From Deltaproteobacteria bacterium (GTDB taxonomy: Bacteria > SAR324 > NAC60-12): DNA of 11,235 nt. A model generated the notes under the pieces. The model saw only the letters and a program-made list of their open reading frames with translations, was not told the origin of the DNA and searched no databases. The stretch is taken from assembly GCA_002730365.1 (NCBI GenBank), contig PBZZ01000050.1, positions 3,013-14,247 on the forward strand. Reading direction: 5' to 3'. Each line of letters begins with the position of its first letter. The stretch's first letter is position 1. A program made the translations under genes and the position numbers. Of the stretch, positions 1 to 6,523 are shown piece after piece.

Positions 1-13
1 AACACGAGAGATT

Positions 14-472
14 TCAATTCATCAACCTTTCGTATAGAGAATCGTGGCTACTCATGATGAGTTCTCTGCTACCATCTGAAACATAATTGATTTTGATATT
101 AAGTACTCCCTGAGGGCCAACTAATGATCTTAGAAGTTTTGGCCACTCTACCAAAGTGATCCCATCCGCAGCAATTAAATCCTCTATATCGAAGTCTTCC
201 AGTTCGTTTTGATCCTCTAGACGATACAAGTCCAAATGATGGATGACTCCCGAATTGTAAGAGTACATATTCACCATGGTATAGGTGGGAGAAGTTACCA
301 AATTTATTGGCACCCCCAAACTTGCGCAGATATTTTTGCAGAGAGTTGTTTTGCCCGAACCTAAATCTCCGTCCATCATTATTATACAGCCGGGTTTCAA
401 TATTTTTGAAAGTTCTGCTCCGGCAGTTGCTGTTGCCTCTAAATCAGGTAAAAACCAATTGATCGTGATCAT
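14..472 (-). CDS. tsaE: TsaE, tRNA N6-threonylcarbamoyladenosine (t6A) synthesis ATPase
   Basis: TsaE is the small cytoplasmic ATPase that works with TsaB and TsaD to place threonylcarbamoyl on A37 of ANN-decoding tRNAs. The 152-residue protein, close to the usual family length, shows the family signature in order: Walker A GDLGSGKTT (about residues 35-43), SPTYT (61-65), HLDLYRL (79-85) and VEWP (108-111). I start it at the ATG at 472. An in-frame TTG at 478 would add two residues, and neither start has a good Shine-Dalgarno site. The TGA stop is at 14-16, so the gene is complete. The start lies 12 nt from the start of the divergent ABC-like gene, so any promoter must sit inside that neighbour's 5' coding region. 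Family assignment is firm; essentiality is known for the family in most bacteria, not shown here. Confidence 0.95.
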   Translation of the reverse strand: MITINWFLPDLEATATAGAELSKILKPGCIIMMDGDLGSGKTTLCKNICASLGVPINLVTSPTYTMVNMYSYNSGVIHHLDLYRLEDQNELEDFDIEDLIAADGITLVEWPKLLRSLVGPQGVLNIKINYVSDGSRELIMSSHDSLYERLMN

Positions 473-484
473 GCGCAAAATAAA

Positions 485-1129
485 ATGAAATCAGTAGTTC
501 TCGAATTCAAGGGGGTTTCTTATGGAGTGAAAGATGAAGAAGCCGATCTATCTGAAGTCAGCTTTTCTCTCCGAAGAGGGCAACGGATAAGCTTACACTG
601 TGTCCGTCCTGAACAGTCTGAAACCATATGGCGATTATTGCAAACCAATCTAAGGCCCCACAAGGGAAATATAGATACCCCTGTTCGTGATCAATGCTAC
701 AGTAACAGACTACTAGAAACAGGGTTAAATCCGAAAAAAACAATTTTAGAAAATCTTGCCTCACCTCGATTTGAGTTGCGTCCTTGGATAGCGGGCAAAC
801 CTCGGACGTGGGAACAACTCGCAGATATGTTGGAAATTTCTAACAGCACTCTGCGAAGGCCAATTGAGTCAATAGAGGTCAGCGGCCGACAAAGAATAAG
901 TTGGCTGTTTTTGTGGTGCTTGGACGTAGAGCTTTTGATATTGGAATCGGTTTTGGAGGGCCTTGATCATTCCTTAAAAAAAATAGTTTTTGATTGGTGG
1001 GAGGACTCGAAGGGGACAATCCTGTACCTGGGAAAGCCTGTAAAAGATATTGCATTTCACTACCAGTTTGCTATCAACGCTAACGGACATCTAAGGGATC
1101 AGAATATCAAACATGACCACTTTTGGTGA
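485..1129 (+). CDS. Degenerate ABC-type ATPase domain protein (probable pseudo-ATPase)
   Basis: The 214-residue protein follows the layout of an ABC transporter nucleotide-binding domain. The first strand is VVLEFKGVSYGV (4-15), a long loop leads to SFSLRRGQRISL (26-37), and the tail RLLQTNLRPHKGNI (50-63) is where real ABC proteins read RLLAGLLRPTSGEI. The catalytic motifs are gone. The Walker A slot (39-47) reads CVRPEQSET with no Gly-Lys. The signature LSGGQ is VSGRQ (132-136). Walker B LLILDEP is LLILESV (150-156), so the Mg-binding Asp and catalytic Glu are replaced by Glu and Ser. The H-loop THD is GKP (183-185). The D-loop GLD survives (159-161). The frame is uninterrupted and compact, so it reads as a maintained gene rather than a fresh pseudogene. 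No Shine-Dalgarno site is visible and the start is set by the first strand. The 3' end overlaps yqgE by 23 nt, tail to tail. Partner and function are unknown. Confidence 0.7.
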   Translation: MKSVVLEFKGVSYGVKDEEADLSEVSFSLRRGQRISLHCVRPEQSETIWRLLQTNLRPHKGNIDTPVRDQCYSNRLLETGLNPKKTILENLASPRFELRPWIAGKPRTWEQLADMLEISNSTLRRPIESIEVSGRQRISWLFLWCLDVELLILESVLEGLDHSLKKIVFDWWEDSKGTILYLGKPVKDIAFHYQFAINANGHLRDQNIKHDHFW

Positions 1130-1715
1130 ACAAAGCTGTATATGGTGAGATACCCAGATTATCAAGGATGCATTCCCAACGATGGTCATATTCCATATCC
1201 ATAATCAAGGATTCATCCAACGGAGCAAGCCACCAAGACTCTTCTTGAATTTCTCGATCAAGCTGAAAAGCTCCCCAGCCTGAATAGCCAACACCAAGAT
1301 GGTAAGTTTTTGGCCCACTACCATCAAGGATCGCCATTAGGATATCCTGTCCAGCACTTAGAGCTATTCTAGATGAAATCTCTGAGCTTGATTCACAAAG
1401 GTAATCTGACGTGTGCACAGCCCAAAATGATTCTGGTTGCACTGGACCACCAATTAACAAGGGCACTTCCAAATCATTATGGTTTTGGAACTCCTCTTTC
1501 AGAATTTCTGTGACTTTTAAATCTGAAGGGTGGTTCATCACTAGGCCAAAAGCACCTTCCTCATTGTAGTTGCAAAGTAAAATTGCTGTCTTGGAAAAGT
1601 ATGAATCCTGTAAATTTGGTAGCGCTACCAAAATTCCAGGGGCCAATTCTGACTGCTTCATGGGTTTATTTGTGCAAGGGTTCCAAAGTTTTCCAATCGG
1701 TAATGAAGGATTCAT
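1107..1715 (-). CDS. yqgE: YqgE/AlgH family protein (DUF179)
   Basis: This 202-residue protein belongs to the YqgE/AlgH family, a cytoplasmic fold with no established biochemical activity; in Pseudomonas it was first linked to alginate regulation. Family hallmarks are clear: GILVALPNLQDSYFSKTAILLC (about 27-48), NEEGAFGLVMNHP (51-63), LLIGGPVQPESFWAVH (86-101), LGVGYSGWGAFQLDREI (141-157), a WWLAP block and the closing DNLGISP and SGHV. It is slightly longer than usual because of about 18 extra N-terminal residues. A second in-frame ATG at 1661 would give the commoner family length. I kept the first ATG because a GGGGA stretch lies about 11 nt upstream, which is weak support. It overlaps the ABC-like gene tail to tail and lies 43 nt from the divergent gene at 1759, leaving little room for two promoters. 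Confidence 0.93.
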   Translation of the reverse strand: MNPSLPIGKLWNPCTNKPMKQSELAPGILVALPNLQDSYFSKTAILLCNYNEEGAFGLVMNHPSDLKVTEILKEEFQNHNDLEVPLLIGGPVQPESFWAVHTSDYLCESSSEISSRIALSAGQDILMAILDGSGPKTYHLGVGYSGWGAFQLDREIQEESWWLAPLDESLIMDMEYDHRWECILDNLGISPYTALFTKSGHV

Positions 1716-1758
1716 AATTTTTGAGGTCCCCAGAGCCTTTTTGTGATGTGAGAGAAAG

Positions 1759-2754
1759 ATGGCGGATCTAGACTCCCATAAGCTAGCGATAAACTACTTA
1801 CGGCAAATTCAATACCAAAAACAAAAAAATGTGTCCTGTCAAACTATCCAGGATCAATGGCAGCAGATCCTTGTAGCTGGTGGACAACAAAACCTGATCG
1901 GTCTAGCTAAACTGCGACATCAGTGGGATACTGATCTGGATCCTTTCCTTGCTAATCACACCTATCCCAGAAATATCTCATCGATCTATGATTATTCCCT
2001 ACTAAAGCTAGAATTTCACGATTTCCCAGATAATGAGCTTCAAAAGGCTTATCAAAAACTTATCAGCCACAGCTTTCGGAAAAAATCGGATTTAGTGACT
2101 GTAGTTAAAAAGCAAATACGCAGAAGTTTTTCTGAAGATGAATTGGAATTTTTGGAAGAAAACATTCAGTCGAAATGGGTTGGCAGGTGTTTAAACCTGA
2201 TTGTTTATGATGCCTCGCTTCAACAAGCTATCCGACTAGAACAGGAGGCATACATCAAATTATTTCAGCCGCTTCTTCCAGGTTGGGATTTGGTAGAGAT
2301 TCGTTGTCAAATCAGTGATCCTCTCTCATTCCGGAGGGATGAAGAAAATTTAAAAAAATTAAAGGAGAACTGGAGTTCCCTTGAAAGCAATTTTTCCCAA
2401 ATTTTCTTTCCTGGTTTTATCCATCGACCAGAAAAAAATTCGGCTATTCTTTTCTGTTACGGTAATCAGGAAGCTCAGGCTGATTGGGAGCAGGTAAAGG
2501 GTGAACTATGGTTAGAATTACAGCAAAAATTTCCAGCCATCTTCATTTCATTAACGACAATCGCGTTGCTCAAGCAAAAGCCCTCTAAAAACATGTTCAC
2601 ACTCAAAGAATCTCTTGGCCGATTCGATCAGCTGATCAAGGTGAAATCATCACCACAACCATCAAAATCTATGAGTTCACAGAAATGTAGCTCCTCTGTG
2701 ATGTCGATCCTTCAAAAACTTCATCGAAAATCGCTTCTCAAAGTTTCAGAATAA
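1759..2754 (+). CDS. Uncharacterised 331-aa protein, possibly with repeated DciA/DUF721-like segments
   Basis: I do not firmly recognise this protein. It is soluble, basic toward the C-terminus, and has no signal peptide or membrane segment. Three stretches loosely resemble the DUF721/DciA layout (a Trp, a hydrophobic strand, then an amphipathic helix and a second strand). The first runs from W56 through DPFLANHTYP (61-70) to SLLKLEF (80-86). The second has LNLIVYDASLQQAIRL (145-160) followed by LVEIRC (178-183). The third runs from W205 through AILFCYGN (229-236), ADWEQVKGELWLELQQ (241-256) to IFISL (261-265). The middle stretch is the best match to the DUF721 pattern. DciA proteins help load the replicative helicase, but that role is only a possibility here. 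The ATG has a GAGAGAAAG purine stretch just upstream. ppnN follows after 30 nt, so the two are probably co-transcribed. Confidence 0.75.
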   Translation: MADLDSHKLAINYLRQIQYQKQKNVSCQTIQDQWQQILVAGGQQNLIGLAKLRHQWDTDLDPFLANHTYPRNISSIYDYSLLKLEFHDFPDNELQKAYQKLISHSFRKKSDLVTVVKKQIRRSFSEDELEFLEENIQSKWVGRCLNLIVYDASLQQAIRLEQEAYIKLFQPLLPGWDLVEIRCQISDPLSFRRDEENLKKLKENWSSLESNFSQIFFPGFIHRPEKNSAILFCYGNQEAQADWEQVKGELWLELQQKFPAIFISLTTIALLKQKPSKNMFTLKESLGRFDQLIKVKSSPQPSKSMSSQKCSSSVMSILQKLHRKSLLKVSE

Positions 2755-2784
2755 TCCCGCCACTGGTCATTAAATAATAGAAAA

Positions 2785-4128
2785 ATGGACGCAACCATAA
2801 CAATCGGGCGAGGCCCCGAGTTTCTATCTAAAGAGGAAATAAATCTTTTAACCGATCAAAGCGAAACTGGCCTACATCACCGATTCCGGAACTGTGCACT
2901 CGCGGTTCTAAATTGTGGTGGAACCACTGCAGACACCCTCGAGTTGCAAAAACGTTACAAAGATTTTCAGATCGAAATCAAGCAAGCTGCTCGCGGCAAT
3001 CTTCTGGTTCTTCGGAATGCTCCTGAGACTGCTTTTGTCGATGGGAATATCATATCTGGACTCCAGGAAATGCTATTCGCAGTCTTGCGAGACACTATTT
3101 ACCCTCATCTTTTTAGGCCACCTGAATCTTCTGAACAGATTACCAATCTGGTGTTTCGAATGTTACGAAACGCTGAAATTTTTGATTCTAACGCCGAAAC
3201 TAATCTAGTCGTTTGTTGGGGAGGGCATCGGATCAACAGAAATGAATACCAATATACCAAGGAGGTAGGACATCAACTTGGCTTGCGGAATATAGATATT
3301 TGCACAGGCTGTGGAGCAGGAGCCATGAAAGGCCCAATGAAAGGGGCCACGATAGGTCACGCGAAGCAACGTAGGCGTGGTGGTAGGTATATTGGGATCA
3401 GTGAACCTCAAATTATTGCAGCGGAATCTCCGAATCCAATTGTCAATGATTTGTTGATCATGCCAGATATCGAAAAGCGCTTAGAAGCATTTGTAAGACT
3501 TGGCCACGGCATATTAGTTTTTCCTGGAGGTGCTGGTACTGCAGAAGAAATACTTTATTTACTTGGTATTTTACTTCACCCAGAAAATGAAGATCTTCCT
3601 CTACCACTAATTTTTACAGGTCCAGAGAGTTGCAGGCTTTATTTTGAACAAGTAGACCGATTTATCGCTACAACGCTTGGCCCAGATGCCTGCCGAAAAT
3701 ATAAAGTCATCATTGACAACCCGATAATGGTTGCTCAGGAAATGAAACTAGGGTTGCAGGCTGTCCAGAAATTTCGTGAGTCATCTCAAAAACCCCAATA
3801 TTTTAATTGGGGACTCCATATTCAAGAAGAATTTCAACATGCTTTTGAGCCATCGCATAAAAAAATGAAGGAATTGGAGATTTACCGAAACCAACCTCGT
3901 TATCTTCTTGCGGCTAACCTGCGTAAGGCTTTTTCAGGGATCGTTTGTGGTAACGTGAAAGAATCCGGACGTCTAGCGATTGCTCAGGAAGGCCCCTACG
4001 AAATTTATGGTGATTTAGAAATCATGCACCACTTGGGGGAACTGCTGGAAGCATTTCAAAATCAGGGTCGTATGAGGCCTCTGGAATCACAAGGGCCAGA
4101 GACCTACCGAGTAGTGAAGAAAGAATAA
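2785..4128 (+). CDS. ppnN: PpnN (YgdH), pyrimidine/purine-nucleotide 5'-monophosphate nucleosidase
   Basis: PpnN hydrolyses nucleoside 5'-monophosphates to a free base and ribose 5-phosphate, salvaging nucleotides; the E. coli enzyme is bound and stimulated by (p)ppGpp. At 447 residues it is close to the E. coli length. Three regions follow the known order: an N-terminal DUF4478-like domain (about 1-115), the LOG/lysine-decarboxylase-like Rossmann core (about 138-320) and a C-terminal DUF3412-like domain (about 320-447). In the core I see VVCWGGH (142-148), DICTGCGAGAMKGPMKGA (171-188), the block NPIVNDLLIMPDIEKR (217-232) and the LOG motif PGGAGTAEE (247-255). No active-site residue appears to be missing. 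There is no clear Shine-Dalgarno site. It is the second gene after the 331-aa ORF, and no convincing hairpin terminator follows it. Confidence 0.95.
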   Translation: MDATITIGRGPEFLSKEEINLLTDQSETGLHHRFRNCALAVLNCGGTTADTLELQKRYKDFQIEIKQAARGNLLVLRNAPETAFVDGNIISGLQEMLFAVLRDTIYPHLFRPPESSEQITNLVFRMLRNAEIFDSNAETNLVVCWGGHRINRNEYQYTKEVGHQLGLRNIDICTGCGAGAMKGPMKGATIGHAKQRRRGGRYIGISEPQIIAAESPNPIVNDLLIMPDIEKRLEAFVRLGHGILVFPGGAGTAEEILYLLGILLHPENEDLPLPLIFTGPESCRLYFEQVDRFIATTLGPDACRKYKVIIDNPIMVAQEMKLGLQAVQKFRESSQKPQYFNWGLHIQEEFQHAFEPSHKKMKELEIYRNQPRYLLAANLRKAFSGIVCGNVKESGRLAIAQEGPYEIYGDLEIMHHLGELLEAFQNQGRMRPLESQGPETYRVVKKE

Positions 4129-4334
4129 ATAATTTCTTCATTTGTTGAATAATCAAATGGCTGATTCCCAAAACGAACTTTTATCCCAAAGATCCCCTCA
4201 CAATGGCATTTGACTTTTTGCACTCTGATCTTTGACGTGGCATCCAGAAATTTCATTTGATTTGTCGATTCGTGCTCCCATTTATGGTTATCAGAGGGAA
4301 TTTTGTGTATGGAGTATTGACCATCGGGGTACAT
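4104..4334 (-). CDS. Weak hypothetical ORF, about 76 aa
   Basis: An open leftward frame begins at an ATG at 4334 (a TTG at 4346 is also in frame) and ends with TAG at 4104, overlapping the 3' end of ppnN by 25 nt. The predicted peptide has a mixed composition with a CHCEGIFGIKVRFG stretch, which looks more protein-like than random, but I recognise no family. No Shine-Dalgarno site is apparent. A competing rightward frame of similar length (4232-4456) covers part of the same DNA, and at least one of the two must be spurious. I report it only because it is the more plausible ORF of this stretch. Confidence 0.2.
   Translation of the reverse strand: MYPDGQYSIHKIPSDNHKWEHESTNQMKFLDATSKIRVQKVKCHCEGIFGIKVRFGNQPFDYSTNEEIIYSFFTTR
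4187..4234. repeat. Inverted repeat CAAAGATC/GATCTTTG
   Basis: Perfect 8-bp arms at 4187-4194 and 4227-4234 are separated by 32 nt. There is no T-run after the second arm and the stem is AT-rich, so it is not a good intrinsic terminator. It could be an operator, a relic of a mobile element or chance. Confidence 0.3.
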
Positions 4335-4488
4335 ATGAACTACCAAAATTGGTTCTTAGATTCGAATCTGGCGCCTTCTGTGTTGGCAGGGCGTTCAGAA
4401 TACCTTTAGTGACCACAAACCCCAATTGGCAAGGATCTGGGCCGCATAAATGCTAGCAGGTACATGTCATCCTAAGTGAGTTCAATTG

Positions 4489-4761
4489 ATGAAATCAATA
4501 GAGGCGATTGAAGTAATCACATGCGTAATTGAATAGGACGACCCAAAGTATATGAGCGAGCTTGTGTAAAGAATTAAACGCAAAGTTGATCTTGGAAGCT
4601 CAAGAATAAAAAGGTTCACGCCATTAGCACATCAAGTAAACCGTTCATTTCCCACGCTCCAAAAAATAGATGACGAGAAATTAGGATCGTTTTTCAAAAA
4701 ATTAGAAAAATTAGATCTGTCAAAGCAGTTTCATTACAACTCGATCGTACAAATTCCGTAA
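4489..4761 (+). pseudogene. Probable decayed small gene, possibly a THUMP-like protein
   Basis: Reading rightward from the ATG at 4489, the frame runs to a TAA at 4759-4761. It is broken by TAG at 4534-4536 and TAA at 4567-4569. If the two stops are ignored it gives about 90 residues of protein-like sequence, starting MKSIEAIEVITCVIE. The last 63 codons are continuous, with amphipathic helix-like segments (SFFKKLEKLDLSKQFHY) but no start codon. The order of a short strand, a helix, then RFTP, VNRSFP and FHY faintly resembles small stand-alone THUMP RNA-binding proteins, where a conserved RTF and an FHVR block sit in similar places. The resemblance is by eye only. It may be a relic of a horizontally lost or inactivated gene, or a chance open stretch in AT-rich DNA. 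Confidence 0.3.
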
Positions 4762-4802
4762 GATAGCCAATGTAAACTGACTTTAACGTGAATTAAAAAA
4801 TC

Positions 4803-4829
4803 TTGTCTTGCACAGAAATAATGCGATAG
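4803..4829 (+). promoter_or_regulatory. Candidate sigma-70-like promoter for the 4902-7732 operon
   Basis: TTGTCT (4803-4808) and GATAGT (about 4825-4830) are spaced by roughly 16 nt and each matches the consensus at four of six positions. They lie about 75 nt before the start of the first operon gene, in an AT-rich stretch. Similar matches occur by chance in such DNA. Confidence 0.25.
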
Positions 4830-4863
4830 TTTTTTTAAATTCACACTGACCCCATCAGATAAT

Positions 4864-4888
4864 CCTCAGGTTTAAAAGTCCCCTCAGG
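4864..4888. repeat. Direct repeat CCTCAGG, two copies, in the operon leader
   Basis: Identical heptamers lie at 4864-4870 and 4882-4888, 18 nt apart start to start. The second copy runs into the AGGAAG ribosome-binding sequence (4886-4891) that precedes the ATG at 4902 by 10 nt. A protein or antisense RNA bound here could affect translation of the pseudo-receiver gene. This is inference, and a chance repeat is possible. Confidence 0.3.
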
Positions 4889-4901
4889 AAGTTCCCCCAA
4901 T

Positions 4902-5795
4902 ATGCTTGTCATGATAGCCGATGCGAACCCTGAATCGCGGGAACAGTTGCGTAATTTTCTTGAAAATCAAGAGCATGAAGTTCTCATTGCTGAGGATGGT
5001 GAAGAAGCCTTGGGGACCTTTCATGAACAAAAAGAGATCCAGGTAGTTTTCAGTGGTTTGATGATGCCGAAACTTGGCGGACTCGAACTCATGAAGGAAT
5101 TAAAAGCTATTAATCGAAAACTACCTTTTGTTGTTCTGATTCCTTTGGAATTTCCTGACATGGCGCGTCAAGCTCTTCGTCAGGGAGCCTGTGATTTCTT
5201 GATTCGTCCCTTTACCAATCGTGATCTTCATCGGACTCTGAAACGTGTGAACTCCCTGATGGCTGATTCACGCTTCAGCAACTACTGCTTGGAACACTCG
5301 ATTCTTGAAAGCCGAACCATTGAGATGGAGAACGATTTCGAATACATTGGCTCCATTACGACCTTCATCACAAGAAACCTTCCTCGTTATGAGATTTTAA
5401 GACCCGAAGAACTCTTTACAATACGGATTGTAATCAAAGAAGCTTTGGAAAATGCAATCGTTCATGGGAACTTAGAAATGACAGATGTATTGCATCGCCT
5501 GGGATTTGAAGAGATGCGTGAATCAATTGCTGAAAGACGTGAGGAAGAACCTTATCGAAACCGTAGAATAGTATTAAGTTATAAAATAAGTAAAAATTCC
5601 GCGAAGTACGTGATCCGAGATGAAGGCAAAGGATTTGATCACGACTATGAGGCAGGGAATCAAGAAACCGAAGAAATTTTTCAAAATACGGGCAAGGGAT
5701 TGCTCTTAATCACAAACTTCATGCATGAGGTATACTGGAATGAGCGCGGTAACGAAATCACTATGGTTCGCTATCGCAAGCGCAATAAAAGCTAG
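4902..5795 (+). CDS. Pseudo-receiver domain fused to an RsbW-type (HATPase_c_2) ATPase
   Basis: The 297-residue cytoplasmic protein has two domains. Residues 1-115 form a CheY-like receiver that aligns without gaps to CheY over its second half (LPFVVLI to GACDFLIRPF, 74-104). Most functional residues are replaced: the acidic pair is D7-A8, the phosphorylated Asp is G52 (in SGLMMP), the switch Thr is I80 and the Lys is R102. Residues about 140-292 are a GHKL ATPase of the RsbW/SpoIIAB type, with an intact N-box EALENAIVHGN (180-190), G1 box RDEGKGFD (239-246) and G2 box GKGLLLI (264-270). Such domains act as anti-sigma factors or serine kinases toward STAS-domain anti-anti-sigma factors. It heads the bamD-cpoB operon, starts at an ATG with AGGAAG 10 nt upstream and overlaps bamD by 56 nt. 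The partner sigma factor or STAS protein is not in this window. A phosphorylation-independent sensor is the simplest reading. Confidence 0.85.
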   Translation: MLVMIADANPESREQLRNFLENQEHEVLIAEDGEEALGTFHEQKEIQVVFSGLMMPKLGGLELMKELKAINRKLPFVVLIPLEFPDMARQALRQGACDFLIRPFTNRDLHRTLKRVNSLMADSRFSNYCLEHSILESRTIEMENDFEYIGSITTFITRNLPRYEILRPEELFTIRIVIKEALENAIVHGNLEMTDVLHRLGFEEMRESIAERREEEPYRNRRIVLSYKISKNSAKYVIRDEGKGFDHDYEAGNQETEEIFQNTGKGLLLITNFMHEVYWNERGNEITMVRYRKRNKS

Positions 5796-6519
5796 ATGTT
5801 TAATAATTTTATTGATTGGGCTTAGCTTTCTTTCATTTGCTTGCTCCCCTGTTCAAGATACCAATATCCGTACGCCTGCTCGAGAGCTATACAATCAAGC
5901 TGTCATCGCTTCCGAAGATCAGTTTTACACAGAAGCCGAAGAGCTTTTTCGAAAACTGAGTACCGAACATTCTGGCACCCAATTAGCCACATTAGCTTAC
6001 CTCCAACTTGGCGAACTCTTCTTCAAACGCACCAAGTGGGATGACGCAGAAGTCAATTATCGGTCTTTTCTGATTAGAAATCCAAACAGCCACCTGACGC
6101 CCTATGTGATAAGCCAGATCATCAGTCTAAACTATGAAAGAAATCGCTACGGCATTTTCATTCGTGAAAGATCTTTTGATAGAGACATGGAGCCAAACCG
6201 TAAAATCATTCAGGAATATCAGAGATTCTATCTGCTCTATCGACAGAGTAATTACTTGGAGGACGTCACTGAATTACTGAGAAATGCCAGTAATGACTTG
6301 GCAGAGTATGAATTTGTTGTAGGAGAATATTATTTCTCACAGAAGGCTTATGACTCCGCCATTACAAGATATCTTTATCTTTTGAAGGATTTTCCGAAAT
6401 TTGAGCGCAGGAATCAAATTGCTGAGCAACTGATCGACGCCTATGAAAACAATCAACAGCCTGAACAAGCAAATTCAATAAGAATGATCCTCAAACTTCA
6501 ATCATCTCAATCAGACTGA
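5740..6519 (+). CDS. bamD: BamD-like outer-membrane assembly lipoprotein
   Basis: BamD is the lipoprotein of the BAM complex that folds and inserts beta-barrel proteins into the outer membrane. The 259-residue product has a long signal segment with Lys/Arg, a hydrophobic stretch LIILLIGLSFLSFA and a lipid-acceptor Cys at 35. The lipobox SFAC is off-consensus, and Ser at +2 fits outer-membrane sorting. The mature part consists of TPR-like helix pairs typical of BamD: ARELYNQAV and YTEAEELFRKL, then LGELFFKRTKWDDAEVNYRSFL, and near the end VGEYYFSQKAYDSAITRYLYLLKDFP. An in-frame ATG at 5725 would be longer. I chose 5740 because GAGG lies 9 nt upstream. The start overlaps the upstream gene by 56 nt, which suggests translational coupling. 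Other TPR lipoproteins are possible, but length and layout favour BamD. Confidence 0.82.
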   Translation: MSAVTKSLWFAIASAIKARCLIILLIGLSFLSFACSPVQDTNIRTPARELYNQAVIASEDQFYTEAEELFRKLSTEHSGTQLATLAYLQLGELFFKRTKWDDAEVNYRSFLIRNPNSHLTPYVISQIISLNYERNRYGIFIRERSFDRDMEPNRKIIQEYQRFYLLYRQSNYLEDVTELLRNASNDLAEYEFVVGEYYFSQKAYDSAITRYLYLLKDFPKFERRNQIAEQLIDAYENNQQPEQANSIRMILKLQSSQSD

Positions 6520-6523
6520 AATA

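Larger units (their letters stand above)
4129..4901. other. 773-bp stretch without a convincing intact gene
   Basis: Between ppnN and the next operon no frame gives a recognisable full-length protein. The left third carries the weak leftward ORF and an 8-bp inverted repeat. The middle carries a rightward frame with two internal stops that looks like a gene remnant. The right end is AT-rich and holds the likely promoter and leader of the downstream operon. I see no insertion-sequence ends, tRNA or CRISPR repeats. The density of stops contrasts sharply with the tightly packed genes on both sides, which suggests a site of past insertion, gene loss or decay. Confidence 0.6.

Noticed and set aside
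485..1129. ABC-like gene as a frameshifted pseudogene
   Set aside because: The frame is uninterrupted over the full domain and the fold-defining hydrophobic pattern is kept; losses are confined to catalytic motifs.
4139..4160. CATTTG...CAAATG hairpin after ppnN as a terminator
   Set aside because: Only 6 AT-rich pairs with a 9-nt loop and no T-run downstream; too weak for an intrinsic terminator.
4232..4456. Rightward 74-aa ORF in the gene-poor stretch
   Set aside because: No Shine-Dalgarno site, no recognisable family, and it competes with the leftward frame on the opposite strand; no independent support.
5725..5739. Longer start for bamD at the ATG at 5725
   Set aside because: No ribosome-binding site upstream, whereas the ATG at 5740 has GAGG 9 nt before it and gives a sufficient signal segment.
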